Numbered from the stretch's first letter, positions 34,686-46,945 are shown. The stretch is 64,000 bases of DNA from Schoenoplectus triqueter (GCA_964058805.1 CAXKVV010000548.1:1-64000), one strand, 5' to 3'. Made by a program: numbers and translations. Notes: generated by a model from the letters alone, not told the origin.

Positions 34686-35430
34686 TCACTTGCTGGCTAA
34701 GCATTGCATGCCGTGTCGGAGAAGGAGAAAATTGAGATGTTGATGGAACGCCGAGGGGGTTTTTGGAAAAAAATTTTTGCGCCTCATAGCCTCACAGGTT
34801 GACAGGAAGAGATGTGGAGGGTCATGATATGCAACAAAGAAAAGAAAAAAACACATCTCCTGGCGGGTTCGGACGTGAGGTGTCATTCGGTACGATTTAC
34901 TCGTTAAAAAGAAAACAAGAAAACCCGGTGTGGAGAGAATGAGATTAACAGATCTGGCCGAAGCAAGGACAGCAAAATGGCCGTGCGAGACCGAGCAGTG
35001 CAGAAAATCGCTCTTAGCTTGAGAAAGGAATGAGAACACTCTCCCGCTCTCATTATCTGAGAGCGCGATCGAGGAAGAGGAAGTGGCATAAGAAAAATGG
35101 GGTGGGGGTCGCTCTCGAAGAGCATGAGGGAGAGGGAGAGGGAGAGGGAGCGCTCTTTGGAGCGCAGGAGATGCAAAAGTGGGAGAGAGAGCATCGCTCT
35201 GACAATTCTGAGACTTATAGTGCAGGTGATGCTTCTTTAACAAGTCTCTTCTGGCGATGAAATCGCCTAAGATCGGATCCAATCGCAGGAATCTGAGATC
35301 TTTCTCTCGTACGTCCGATTCAACTCGAATTCCGATCGGATGGTTATAATTAGGATCTCAGGATCCTGTGATCTCGATTGGATCACAGCAGATACGGACT
35401 CTAAGGCGGTGCATCTCTCTCAGCTTAACC
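34686..35430 (-). promoter_or_regulatory. Probable 5' end and promoter of the minus-strand array unit
   Basis: This is the only GC-balanced stretch next to the array and abuts its upstream side. It has a GGGAGA-type purine repeat (35127-35150), the palindrome GAGCGCTC (35148-35155) and a stem CGCTCTC/GAGAGCG (35045-35065). A 198-codon minus-strand frame (34686-35282, starting MDPILGDFIARRDLLKKHHL) and a 96-codon frame overlap it. Neither has a domain and the repeat explains their LPLPLPL run. I take it as first exon/promoter DNA, inferred from position. Confidence 0.35.
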
Positions 35431-36540
35431 CATCATTAATGAAAAGATACATCAGCGATTTTATTAACTCTTACATCAATTAATTTGTGATTCGATTTTT
35501 ATTCTCTTCCGCGATAATACCTGTTAGCAGAGGATTTTTATTCTCAAAGGGCGATGCATACTTGTCACCGTACGTCTTTAATTAATGAAAAAGATACTTG
35601 GGTGATTTTATTACCGTTAGACTATTAATCACCTTTCTTGACAATACGTATAAGTGTTTGGGCCGAAATATTTATAAAAACACATTGATAAACTCAACGT
35701 CTCGTTATATAATTTATATATTTGTCGTGTCAGTAATCGTAATATATATATAACACTATATTATTTTTATATCTCTTCGATAATAAATATTGTCGATGTC
35801 AGTTGTTGGTTTAATTTTGCACTTCTAAATTTTATATTTGTTCGATTGCCGATTTTAATCTGATAATGAGGAAGTTGACAATCTTATAAGATGTATTTTT
35901 TAGTTCTTTGCATCTCTTCGTTTAAAATTCAAAATGTTATGCTAACATATGTACTTGGTTCGCAGTAGATACGATGGTTGGTTATTAAAGAGAAGAATGC
36001 CAACGGAAAATGGAACTGATATGTTTTAACAAATTAATTTAGATTTCAGATTTTTCTGGATAGAAATTAAAATGATGAATACAAGTAGTTGGGAAATTAT
36101 TTACTAGTGTACGAATATTGTTTTGAGTATAAAACGATAGCTACAATCTGATATTGTTTCTTATGAAATTGGTTGTAATATGGTTTTAATTTCAAGTGGC
36201 TGTACAAGTATTTTTTATTTTTTTTTATGCGTAGACCACAGGTTGCTTTAATTGACGCTTCAGATAAAAAAATCGGTTATTAAATTGTAAAGTTTCGGTA
36301 AAAAATATCATCGTCGATGTAATCATGGGTTCTGAATTTCGTCAAATGCGTTAATGTTATATAATTTATTCTTGTTAAATGATTACGTCATATAAATTAT
36401 TTTGTGTGTCTCTTCTATATATTGTTCAGACTTATATATCATTGATCGTACAAATAACGCAGTTAATTTGAATAATAAAAACAATATTATAATAAATAGT
36501 ATCAAACTATAAAAATCATCGATAAAATAACAATTCATTT
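35430..36540. other. AT-rich intergenic DNA, nothing recognised
   Basis: No gene-like frame. GCGATAATACC-like and AATTAATGAAAARATAC segments recur around 35440 and 35580, a small local duplication. Confidence 0.55.
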
Positions 36541-36990
36541 GACCGGAATAACAAAGTTCGGTTTTTATTAATAATTATTATTATTAAATTAATATTATTA
36601 AAAATAAGAGTGAGAATAGTAAAATTTCAAATATGCGAATGACAGTGCGCCGCTATCAGTGGCGCGGACGAAACGCGCCACTGTCAGTGACGCGTTTCGT
36701 TCAAACCCCGCGCAAGTGAGATGGAGAGACGTTGCGTGTTTTGTATATATAAAAAGCAAACGCGCCACTGGCAGTGGCACGTTTCATAAAAATAATGAAA
36801 TGCGCCACTGACAGTGGCGCATTTTATAAAAATAATGAAACGCGTCAATGACAGTGTCGTGTTTCAAACACGCCACTGATAGTGACGCACTGTCATTCAT
36901 ATATTTAAAATTTTATGATTTTCACTCTTATTTTTAATAATATTAATTTAATAATTATTATTATTACTAAAAACTGTCGGTATCGGTAAT
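36541..36990. mobile_element. Foldback element with six CGCCACTG/CAGTGGCG palindromes
   Basis: Outer arms of about 95 bp (roughly 36558-36650 and 36884-36978; TTAAATTAATATTATTAAAA in one, its complement in the other) enclose a GC-rich core. The core holds six variants of CGCCACTGNCAGTGGCG at 36648-36664, 36671-36697, 36761-36781, 36801-36821, 36841-36861 and 36869-36888. AAAATAATGAAA spacers separate some units. The whole can fold on itself. The 60-codon minus-strand frame inside is incidental. Confidence 0.75.
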
Positions 36991-37663
36991 AATATACACC
37001 TTTTATATTAGCTCCCTAGTCCCTAAACAATAACTTAGCGATTGTTTCATTCACGCTCCCCTCCTAAATATGTATCTCCGATGAAAGAGCATGTATATGT
37101 TTTCTCTGCCATTTTTTTTATTTAATTATTTTTCTCTTTTTTCATTTAAACTAGACGAGTATAATATATTTAAAGTGGAATCTAACTCTTAAAATGATTT
37201 AACTTTTTAATATTATCTTTTATAATTATCATATTTAATTATATTATTATATATAGTATTTATAAAAAATGTTTAAATTTTCCTAATGTGAATTTTTATT
37301 GAATATATTTAATTTTTTTGTATTTTTAATTAGTTATTTGATAATTATTTTATCTGAGTAAAATCCGAATTACATATTAATAAAAAATTAAAACTTATTG
37401 ATTGATCGGAGGATATATGATTTAGGAGAAATAAAGTCAATTTAAAGTGTCCAGTGTACACCTATCATTTCCATCAATCCAGGGTACCCGCCTGGACTAC
37501 TTTCATCCCAGTTTGACCAAAAAACAATTTCAAGTAACATGTGAAAATAATAACAAAGCCCGCAAACGGACAAGAAGTACCATTCATATTAAATTATTTT
37601 TCTCATTGAGAAATCATTCATATTAAATTTAATTTAAAAGTAGTTTTTTTTAGAGAAATAGTA
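36991..37663. other. AT-rich intergenic DNA, nothing recognised
   Basis: No gene or bounded repeat seen. Confidence 0.6.
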
Positions 37664-37671
37664 GTTATTAC

Positions 37672-38237
37672 TAGTGTTTTAAAAACAGGACGGATTAGGA
37701 TGGGTCGATGGGTTAGTATGGAACAGATTTAGGAGGATGCGGTCGTGATCCGTCCTAAAATTATGGGTTGGATGGGTCGATAGGGCGGGTCAAATTGTGT
37801 CCAATAGATGGGGCGGGTCATTTTTTTTTGAAATTCAAAACCAACTCAAAAAATTCAAATAAGTTTCGAAAAAATCTGAAAATCAAAAAATAATTATTAA
37901 AAATATTAAAAATATATAACCATTACTATTCTTGAAAAAAAATTAATTTTTTTACGACTCAAAAAAATTAAGTAGAAATTCAAATAAAATATTAAAAAAT
38001 TTAAATAAAATAATATAATGGGTTATCATGGGACGGATTTGGGTGGATTAGGATGGGTCAGACACGAGTTAAGACGGGACGGGGTTTTTTGAAATTTTTT
38101 TACCGTAACCCGTTATAGACCCATGGGTTTTCCCAGACACGAGTTAGGACAAGTTTGAGTATAGGCCGGGTCAGATCAGAGTGCGAAAGGATTTGACTGG
38201 TCGGATTTGACCCGCCCGAGTTTTTTTGACAACACTA
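37672..38237. mobile_element. hAT-type MITE with GGGTCGG-like subterminal repeats
   Basis: Starts TAGTGTTTTAAAAA and ends TTTTTTGACAACACTA. The flanks GTTATTAC (37664-37671) and GTTGTTAC (38238-38245) match at 7 of 8 bases, an hAT-type duplication. The arms carry GGATGGGTCG and GACCCGCCC motifs. No transposase frame. Confidence 0.8.
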
Positions 38238-38380
38238 GTTGTTACCTTGGAAAAAAAAACAATCTCATCGTACTGGGCAGTGGGCACCGAGTACGTGTAT
38301 CTGAAAGTGTCAGGTCTACATCAGCAAGGAAAGCATCAAGTACTCCAGTAGTCCAGTTCAGATGTCTGTTCTAGGGTAAT

Positions 38381-38965
38381 GATAAACGTTTCTGATATAT
38401 GTTTATAATTTATGAGTAAATATGAATATGAATAAGTCTTCATGTTCGAACGTGTTTATATGTTATACGTATTATGTTGTTAAATATGTGTTATCAACAT
38501 ATAAATAATTTTGATATGTCTAAACATGTACGTCTAACACGTGTAGCATGTGTAAAATATTTCAGCATATCGAACTTTTAAAAAGCTTGTGTGCTTAAAA
38601 GATAAGCTTGATACCTAAGTTAGAGACCAAGACTACTATAACATGTATGATATTTCTGAATATGACACGCCAATTTTATTCTCTGTGGCCATAACCGCTC
38701 TAATTTTTCTGATTTTTCTTATATATTTTTCTAATTTTATTTGAAATTTGTTGAATTCGTACATTCTATAAGTGCTGACACTTGTTAAACACGAACACGT
38801 TTAACACAACGTGTTAGACGTGTCAAGTGTCTTAGATGTGCATGTCTGGTTTCTCAAATTTTTGACACGTTAAAACACATATATCTAAACACATATTGAT
38901 ACGACATGTTCCATGTCGAACACGTCACGTGCTCACACGTGACACACATGACACACACGTTTATC
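38381..38965. mobile_element. ACACGT-rich MITE
   Basis: Starts GATAAACGTTTCTGATATAT and ends ACACACACGTTTATC. Subterminal ACACG/CGTGT motifs are abundant. Class is probably hAT; no target duplication is evident. Confidence 0.55.
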
Positions 38966-39144
38966 AATATTTTATATATTCATACCATCGCCTCGGGAAT
39001 TGCCTGCACCAGTGTCCATGTGTCCATTTGATAAATTAAGAAATAAATAATTTTGAAAGAGTTATAAAATAGCAGGAATGATTGAAATAATATTTTTTAC
39101 TATTTAGAAGAGCAAAAATATTATTTGACTATTGTTAATCAGAA

Positions 39145-39235
39145 TAGTAAAAATATTAATAATAATACCAATAATAATATAATAATCATATAATAATAAA
39201 ATCATAATCATAATAATAAAAGTGATGATAATATA

Positions 39236-39266
<31 letters not shown>

Positions 39267-39330
39267 ATATAATCATAATTATAATATAATAATATAATAA
39301 TTATAATACAATATAATTAAATAATAATTG
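39145..39330. repeat. Degenerate (AAT)n/(ATA)n low-complexity tract
   Basis: ATAATAATA repeats broken by ATCATA words run over about 185 bp. Confidence 0.8.
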
Positions 39331-40350
39331 CTATTGTACAATACTTAAATCTATATTCCACTTATAACTTGGAATACCAATTTAGCACTCTTTCGCACTC
39401 TTTTCTTTAATTTAAAGTGTGTTTGACAAATTTATTTGACAAAATAACAATGCTATTTTTATTTTTTGCAATTCCGTTCGGTGTCAATGACACCCCCAGG
39501 CATTGAGTGTTGAATTGTTGAACCAATTAAGAAAATAAAATAAACGGCCTCTATATTGAAAATTTCCATATATTTCATCTCATATTATTTTCACAGTACT
39601 TCACTCAAGCTTCAACTATCACCAGAAAATAAGCTCCTACAAACACAACAAATTTAAGTCTCATCAGAAGTGATAATAGATGAAGCAAGAGAACAGTGAT
39701 TGAGGCCACTTAAACCAAATGTTATGAAGGAAATCATTGACCAACATGATCATTGAAGTTCTTCGAAAAAGGAAAAAAATCAAGTTAATCCTCTAACTTA
39801 TATATAATTAGCAGTATCAAAAGGAGTTTAGGGATGCTGCATCATATTAAAAATGTTTAATCTGAACTATAATTTGAAGTTTGTTTCTCTGTTTTTTTTT
39901 CTTTCTTTTCCTGTCTGCCAATTGCCCCCAAATTTTCTTTACTTTGTCTTTGTTTGGAAACGTTGCTTTTAACATGTACCCCTGGCCCACTACAAAAGTC
40001 CATTGGCCCAAGCCCAATTTCAATCCTCAGAATTTTGGGTCGAAAGTCGAAGCAACTGTATTGCATAGGATATGAACTTGACATGCTGAGAATAATTTAT
40101 TAAATACATTCGAAAAGATTTTAATATTAGACAAAAATATATAGAGATATTTATGAATTTACAGATTGATCGTGTTTATAATTTAAGTTTTATTTGATGT
40201 TTTACGAAAGATTTACTAAAAATGTATGAAATCTGCATGATCTTGATTTACGGGCTATTGAGGTAAAATTAAACATAATTCTGAATTAAAATTGCTTAAC
40301 TACATATAAATAAAGGGCCAATCTTTAATCTCTATAATTTCAGATTATAT
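39331..40350. other. Intergenic DNA with a GCCCA motif pair
   Basis: TGGCCCACT and TTGGCCCAAGCCCAATTT lie around 39983-40020. GGCCCA (site-II-like) motifs are common in plant promoters, but no gene follows. Opposing 64- and 75-codon frames at 39857-40084 are shadows of each other and not supported. Confidence 0.45.
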
Positions 40351-40354
40351 CTCA

Positions 40355-40405
40355 TTTCTAATTTATCCCAATTTATTTGGAATTAAAAATTTATTGTTGT
40401 TGTGG
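40355..40405 (+). mobile_element. Degraded Au-like SINE 3' end
   Basis: ATCCCAATTTATTTGGAATT then ATTGTTGTTGTGG resembles the SINE 3' end at 23570-23622 with several changes. No target duplication found. Confidence 0.45.
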
Positions 40406-43400
40406 ACTTTCTGATCTAAATGAAAACAAGTCAACCAACTAAACTCATCTAAGGATGAATTTAGAAGTTTGATGATGTTAGTAATTAATCCAATGTTTTA
40501 AATCAAATTATCAAAATTGAGAAAAATGCTATTCATCAATTTCTTTTTTATTTTTGAATGGAAACATGGTCTTTTTTACAAGAAAAAATAATCCAATTTT
40601 TTTGTATTTTTAACTCTACGGTCCCAAATTGGAAAAATAATAGACAATTTGATTTTGAGATAATATAATTAATAAAGTAGGAGAATCACTCCAAAATGAT
40701 CAGACAAACGTGAAAAATATATGACATAATATAAAAGCCACACCATACACCGCTTGATGGGCGTCACAGAAGAACTTAAACATTCAACAAATCTGGTAGA
40801 AAGTTTTAATGAGAAATAAAAAAAGAAAGAAAAAGAAAAACAAAGTTTGAAATAAAAAAAAAGAGGAGAGGAGGCGTATGTCCCAGACTCGACACCGCAT
40901 TACTGCATTAGTAGACAAAAAAAAAAGGTGGCCGTGCACCTAAAAGTTGATTAGGTGAGGCGTGTGTGACAAACCCACCGCATCTCTTTTCTCCAATTCC
41001 ATTTGTTGTTTCTATCTTTTATCAATCTCCATTTTCTATTTCTCCCATTAATTTTCCCCCAAGTGTTCGCTATTTTTCTTATATACATTTCACTATTGGA
41101 TTTCTCTTTTTCTTTATTTTCTCCCTACCCAATAACTCTGTGTTAGTGGATCGATCTTTTCTTTTTCCCTTTGCCATGTTATGCCACTCCCAATCACCAA
41201 CTTGAGATCTTACATGCATATGTGGCGCTTTATAAAAAACATATAAATTAGTTAAATGTATCTAATTAATTATTCATGACGACTTGGCTAGAGTTTCAGT
41301 TAATTGTTAATTAAATAAAATTTTCTGTTGAAGATATTGTGTGATCTTTTATTTGGGTTAAATATGTCTAAGATATTTAGTTTATAACTTAAATTAAATT
41401 AAATATGGATGAGTGTACACTCCTTGTGACCAAAAACCTTAAATGGGATGGAGGATTTCTTGAAATTCAACATCCATTGTGCACAAATATTGTATAAATA
41501 GAATATTTAAGTGACATTGTCATCTATTATCGACAGATAGAGAGGTCAAAGGTGAGAATATTCAACAGTAAATCATGAGAGGTGCTCTACTACAATTGCA
41601 CAAAACACAAATTGCTTGAGGACAGATTATATGTCACTGTCAAAAACTCAAGGCTCCAAATACAACATGCCAGAACAGTATTGTTTCCATTACATGCCAC
41701 AAACCAAGCAGAAAACTAGTGGCTGTTAAATACTATTATTAGCATAATAGTTAACCGTATAGTATTAAACATTAAGAGAAATCAAGGTCAGAGAGGAACA
41801 GCACAATTAGAAGAGAATGACTTTTGCTAATCATCTCCCTCATCTTGTATTACCAATATAATTTAATGTATATGACCTTATAAATGAAACAATTTAATAA
41901 AAATAACTGAGTTTTTCAATAAAAAATACTGAATATAATCTTCTAAATTCTCACAGGTTATGTTGTGATGTTAGACCTTTGGCAAATGCACGAAAAATGG
42001 AGAGGCATCCATTTGCATTTCGACCTTTGGCAAATGCACATGTTACATTGACTAGCTAGTGTGCTTCCATTTGTATTTTAGCTGAAATGTTAACAACTTA
42101 AATTTTATTTTTTTATCCTTAAAATTTCAATCTTGTAGAATATAATTTTTATCATTTCTAGAAAGTTTTATTATTTTTAATGATTTTCTAAAGATGAGTC
42201 TTTTGACATAAAATTTTTAGTATTTTTTATTATTTTAAAGAAATCTTCCAATTGTCGTTAAAAATAATAAAACTTTCTAAAAATGTATTCTACAACATTT
42301 TGATATAAAAATTTTACTCAAGGTTCTAAATAGAAAATATCGCACCATCACGATCTTAAAAAAAATCATCACGCTATAACATGCTATAGCAAAATTATAT
42401 ATACCTGATCAAAGAAAGCTCTATTATACAGAAAGGAAAAAAAAGAAAGTATAAATCTAGAGGATAAGTATCTAATTTTTCATAATACACAACTTTCAAA
42501 ATCTAAAATCCTAACTTCCCTCGTGTTGAAATTTGATCTCTACATCTCTAATGTCGGTATCATACAAAATACTTCGTAATAATTAAGCGAGCTTAAATTA
42601 AAAGTTCGGTCTAATATGCGGCTCCCCACCCCCATAGTAGCACTGTTGGTAGCCATCCATCCTATATAAATGAAATTTATAAGATCTTGCATTAATTTTA
42701 TTGCATAAGCTGAGAGCCTTATCTATTCTGATTTCTAAGCCAATCATGTCATGCCAAAATTAATTAATCGTACGAGTTTGGAACTTGTATGAAAATAGGT
42801 TGGAGACGTGAAGGAAAGCTATCAAGGGAAGTGGCGGATCGGAATTCGGTATTTCGGCCCAGTGGATTTGTGGGTCCGCTGCTGACGATACCGAAATATT
42901 GGAAAAAAAAACTTTAGCATGGAATTAAATGTAAACTAAAAGCATTTTAGGGTAATCGTATTCCTAATGATTTAGGATAACTTGGACGCATATATTTCGA
43001 AAAATATTATATAAATAATAAATCATTTTTTATTGTGGTGATCAAAATGATTATTTAAATTATTAAATATAAGAAGAAGACTATGTAATATTTCTTTGTA
43101 ACTTAGGTAAAATTTGTATGTTAAATTTGAAAACAGACTTATCAACCTGTAGAGCATTTTGGAAAATTAATCATTTAGCTTTATCGATACCTGATGATCA
43201 ACATCAACTATCAAATAATTTTTAGGAACCAACTTTTGATTTCGTAATAAAAACAACGTTTTCTACATAGGAGTAGGAGTAGGAGGTCGCAAATTTAAAA
43301 TCTTAATAAATTAAAATACCATCTTTGTTTATGTGAAAAAAATATCACAGTTATTTTAAGTTCCATCAAATTTGATACGTCCTACATCACCTATTAATAA

Positions 43401-43750
43401 ATGGGAGAACACATCTATAGTGTACACTTTTTATTGCTTTATTTCTTTTTAATGATTGTCACGATTATCAACAACATATGATCATCAATATATCTCTTCG
43501 CTCAATATTTAAGCCTCTAAAATGATTTATTCAAAGAGGAAAAAAAGGTTTCAAGTGAATATTAGATCTGTACTACATTAAAATTTGCTCCAAATAAAAT
43601 TTCCAAAAATTTCCACAATTTTGATAAAATATTTGTCCGCTTGAGATCTGTTGTGCATGAACAAAAATGAGTGTTCCATTTGAGGACTAGTGATTATGGG
43701 TGTCTCTCTATGTATTCTCAGATCATATTCAATGAGAATTTCTATTGAAT
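40406..43750. other. Intergenic DNA, no gene recognised
   Basis: A pyrimidine-rich stretch at 40980-41200 gives an incidental 79-codon open frame (40966-41205). A CGGTATTTCGG/ATACCGAAAT inverted repeat lies at about 42847-42900. TTTGGCAAATGCAC is duplicated at about 41979 and 42025. Otherwise AT-rich and featureless. Confidence 0.5.
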
Positions 43751-43756
43751 TTCTAA

Positions 43757-44107
43757 GAGCATATTTAATGAGAGTTTCTATTGAATTTTTATTCCTATGT
43801 GTCGCTGTCTATTTTTAATTTTAGTATTGGAGAGACTGTTTTTAATTTAGAAAATTTAATCACAGTTTCTAATTTAGCAACTCAATTCTAATTGACACGT
43901 CAGATTAGCAACTCGTTTAATTTAGCATTGGAGATTATTTTCGCTAAACCTATTTTTTTTTCTATTTTCAGTAAATGACTTGGCATAAATAAAATCTAGA
44001 GACGGCTTCTACAATGAAGAGTGTTAACTGTAATAAGTAAGTTCTCTAATTAAACCTGACATAACAGTAATAAAAAATTTAGAACGGTTACTGCATTAGA
44101 GATGCTC
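43757..44107. mobile_element. Tourist-like MITE, copy 2 (inverted relative to copy 1)
   Basis: Starts GAGCATATTTAATG and ends GCATTAGAGATGCTC, flanked by TAA at 43754-43756 and 44108-44110. The block AATTGACACGTCAGATTAGC is the complement of one in the element at 610-948. Confidence 0.8.
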
Positions 44108-44785
44108 TAAGTATGCCAAAATAATATAACAATAGGAGTGTATAATGGACAGGTCAATATATTTTTTATTAAAAATATGAACTCAATGCGATTATACCGG
44201 AGATAGAGTCTGATTTAATTGGAGGAAATGGGGTCAGTTGACCCTCATACTTTTTTAAGTTTTGGTTATTTGACCCCATACTTACACAATAGTGAGTAGT
44301 ACTTAATTACTAATCATATTATTCTCAATAACTAAATAATTGATCCCCATCTAAATATTTTCTGTCTCTGCCCAGACCGGTAAAAAATAATTTACTATCA
44401 AGGATAGAATGAGTTGGACATATGAGCAATTTGATAGTACTGTTGTTTATTCCTTGTGCTTCAATTTAGAATTTAGAATATTTCAAAATGTTGTGATCCA
44501 AAATGCTGAGGATGTAATATATGCTGTCTCGATACCGGATTAATCAACATTTTGTACCAATAGTATCAATTAAGACTTAAATTTCCTTTAAAATATACAG
44601 TAAAATATTTACACAAGTCAAGGACCTATTTTTTAATTTAGTGGGTCAATATATCTCACCGGATCTTTTCCATGGTTCTATCATTATGTTTGGCTGACAT
44701 GTTTGAACTCGTCAATTCTTTAAAAGTTATATATTTGTGTTATGATTATTCAGAGACTTTTAAGAGGGCTGAGCTTTTTTTTTTG
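44108..44785. other. Intergenic DNA with possible transposon remnant
   Basis: GGGGTCAGTTGACCC at about 44232-44246 and a TTTGACCCC repeat nearby resemble the margin of the remnant at 4770-5155. Nothing else is recognised. Confidence 0.35.
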
Positions 44786-45182
44786 GATTATAGACTATTG
44801 TAAAAATATTTATATTTTATCTGATATAAAAATATATTTTAAAATCATTCAAAATTTAATTTATATTTTTAATTAAATTCTTCATATGAAAACTTTACGG
44901 GATATACAAATTTGAGATATTTTGAGTTTTCTAAGTCGCTGTTTTGAATTTTTAAAAAATCAGCACAAAGATTGAATATTTTACTATTATTTTTAGAATT
45001 TATTTTTTCAAAATTTAAAAATAATGACTTAGAAAATTCAAAACAAACTAAATTTTTTATTTCATAAGATTTTCATATAAAAATTTTAATGAAAAATATA
45101 AATCAAAATTTTAGAGATTTTAAAATATATTTTTTAATATATTTTCACATCGGTTGAAATGTAAATATTTTCATAATATCCC
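44786..45182. mobile_element. Foldback MITE, family B, copy 1
   Basis: The left arm GGATTATAGACTATTG is complementary to the right arm end TTTTCATAATATCCC. The core TTAAATTCTTCATATGAAAA, GAGATATTTTGAGTTTTCTA and its inverted partner is shared with the elements at 54071-54428 and 62361-62766. Confidence 0.65.
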
Positions 45183-45189
45183 ATCCCGA

Positions 45190-45510
45190 TTATATATTTA
45201 TATTTTGTTGGGAAGAAAGGAGGTGGGGGGCTGGGGGCCGTGGGGCTGCTCTTAAATGGGGCATTTTGGGGACAAAGGGGGGAGGCCAGGGCATATAGAG
45301 GCCCTTCAATTGCCTGCCCTTTGTGGGTCCCGCCGCAAGAGCACTGGTGTCCTTTCCATGGCAGGCAAAGAAAGTTCCATATTGTTTATTTGCTTGGTCG
45401 AGATTTTGAGCTTGTTGGTGGTTTGTCTTAATTTTATTGGATGAGAATGGCTTCTTCATTAACAAGATGACTATTTTGTTGATAGCCAAAAATGGACAAT
45501 TAGCCATTGT
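45190..45510. other. G-rich island with hairpin, function unknown
   Basis: A TATA-like AT stretch (45191-45205) is followed by a G-rich tract (45219-45300) in AT-rich surroundings. TTGCCTGCC (45310-45318) and GGCAGGCAA (45361-45369) form a perfect 9-bp stem. A 105-codon minus-strand frame and two 62-63-codon plus-strand frames overlap; none has a domain. It could be a promoter, a non-coding RNA or a gene fragment. Confidence 0.3.
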
Positions 45511-46720
45511 TAAGGTCTTTTATTTGTTTTTTTTGTGACATTTTTGAGGAAACCTAGCTCTAAGGCTACTATCAATTGTAGAAAATGTACACTACATCGA
45601 ATCCTTTGATCATTGGATTATTTCTTAGGTGTTGGCTAGAATCTAGTAATATAGATCTTCATGCAAACACGGCCTTTCTAGCGACCATCTTCTTTATTTT
45701 GTTGCATAAAAATAACCCTATCCTTGAGCCTTTTGTCGGTTACTATTTTTTTTTTTTGTAGCATAGTTGCCATTATTTTATTTCTTTCCTTACATTATAT
45801 GTTTTACATGACATCAATAATTTTACATAACGTATAATTTATCTAAAAAAAATAGTAGCTATTAGGGATTACCACTAGAAAATAAGCCCAATATACAGAC
45901 TGAAGTCTAACAAGAGACGAGCATAGGCATAGTAATAAAATATTTTAGTGAAATGTCACACATTATTTAAATCTTGTTTCTATTTCATAATTTTTTTGGT
46001 CAAGATGAAAGTCTAACCAACACAATTTTTTAAATGTTTATAAAGAGTTATCATGTCAAGCTACACAACTTTTTAAATATTCATAAAAGACATTCATCAG
46101 GATTTCGAGTCTAAGATCTCCCACACAAAAAAAAAAAAAATTGTCACTATGAAAAACATAACTCTATTCACTATCCGAAAGAGCATCAGATTCGCTTCCA
46201 TTACCATCGCCATTATCCACTATCTTTTCTCCGTACTCAGTACAGCCTATGTTTCATCGGATAGGCAGATCAGATAGATAAAAGATTTGAGAGGAACCAC
46301 CTACTAATTCCCACATCACTCCCTTTTCAAAGCTTGAATAGAATAAACAGTTTTGATAAAAAAAGAAGAATAAACGGTGAAAAAGAGAATCGAACCCATG
46401 TATTATCTATCTATCTATCTATTAAGATAGCATAATTAATATATGATAAGAGAAAAATTATCATGTTATCTTAAAATTATTTCAAACGTAACAACAATCA
46501 TAATTCACATTTGTTATTATAGCAATCTTAAAATTATTCGTTCGAATCATAAACGTAGTAACAATCATAATTATTTGTTCCAACTTTCAAAACATACAAT
46601 AAACATCAATAACATAATAAAATCTATCTAATTAATACAATAATTACTATTCAACTTTATGAATCAATACAGAGTGAAACATAAATATTGTTCTTCAATT
46701 TAAACTAAATTGGATATGTT
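45511..46720. other. AT-rich intergenic DNA
   Basis: A (CTAT)n microsatellite lies at 46405-46425. TTTTTAAATATTCATAAAAG at about 46071 recurs near 56811, part of a dispersed repeat. No gene seen. Confidence 0.55.
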
Positions 46721-46945
46721 TATTTTATTAATTGACATATGATATAATTTTATTTATTTATCGAATTCATAGCGGATTCGAATTTAAATCTTATATGATC
46801 AAAATACGGATCCATTATATTAGATGACTCATTTTCTAAAATCCATATGCGGATCCAATAAACTAACGAATATATTTTAAGAATTCATATGCGAATTTAT
46901 TTATGCGAATTCGGATCGGATTTTTAATTTATAGATATGCATGAC
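46720..46945. mobile_element. GCGGATTCG/CGGATCGG-type MITE remnant
   Basis: Several GCGGATCC/GCGAATTCGGATCGG words lie in an AT-rich body ending TGACAGCCCTAG, typical of an hAT MITE terminus. The other end is unclear. Confidence 0.35.

Noticed and set aside
34686..35282. 198-codon minus-strand frame as a protein gene
   Set aside because: The Leu-Pro run is a translated GGGAGA repeat, a second frame is also open, and no domain is visible. Treated as 5' region instead.
36598..36780. 60-codon frame within the CGCCACTG foldback
   Set aside because: It is an accident of the palindromic repeat.
36541..36990. CRISPR-like array because of regularly repeated palindromes
   Set aside because: The repeats vary, spacing is irregular and spacers are repeats themselves. 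The context is plant nuclear DNA.
45190..45510. microRNA precursor
   Set aside because: The 9-bp stem is too short for a plant pre-miRNA by itself and no known mature sequence was recognised. Left as an open question.
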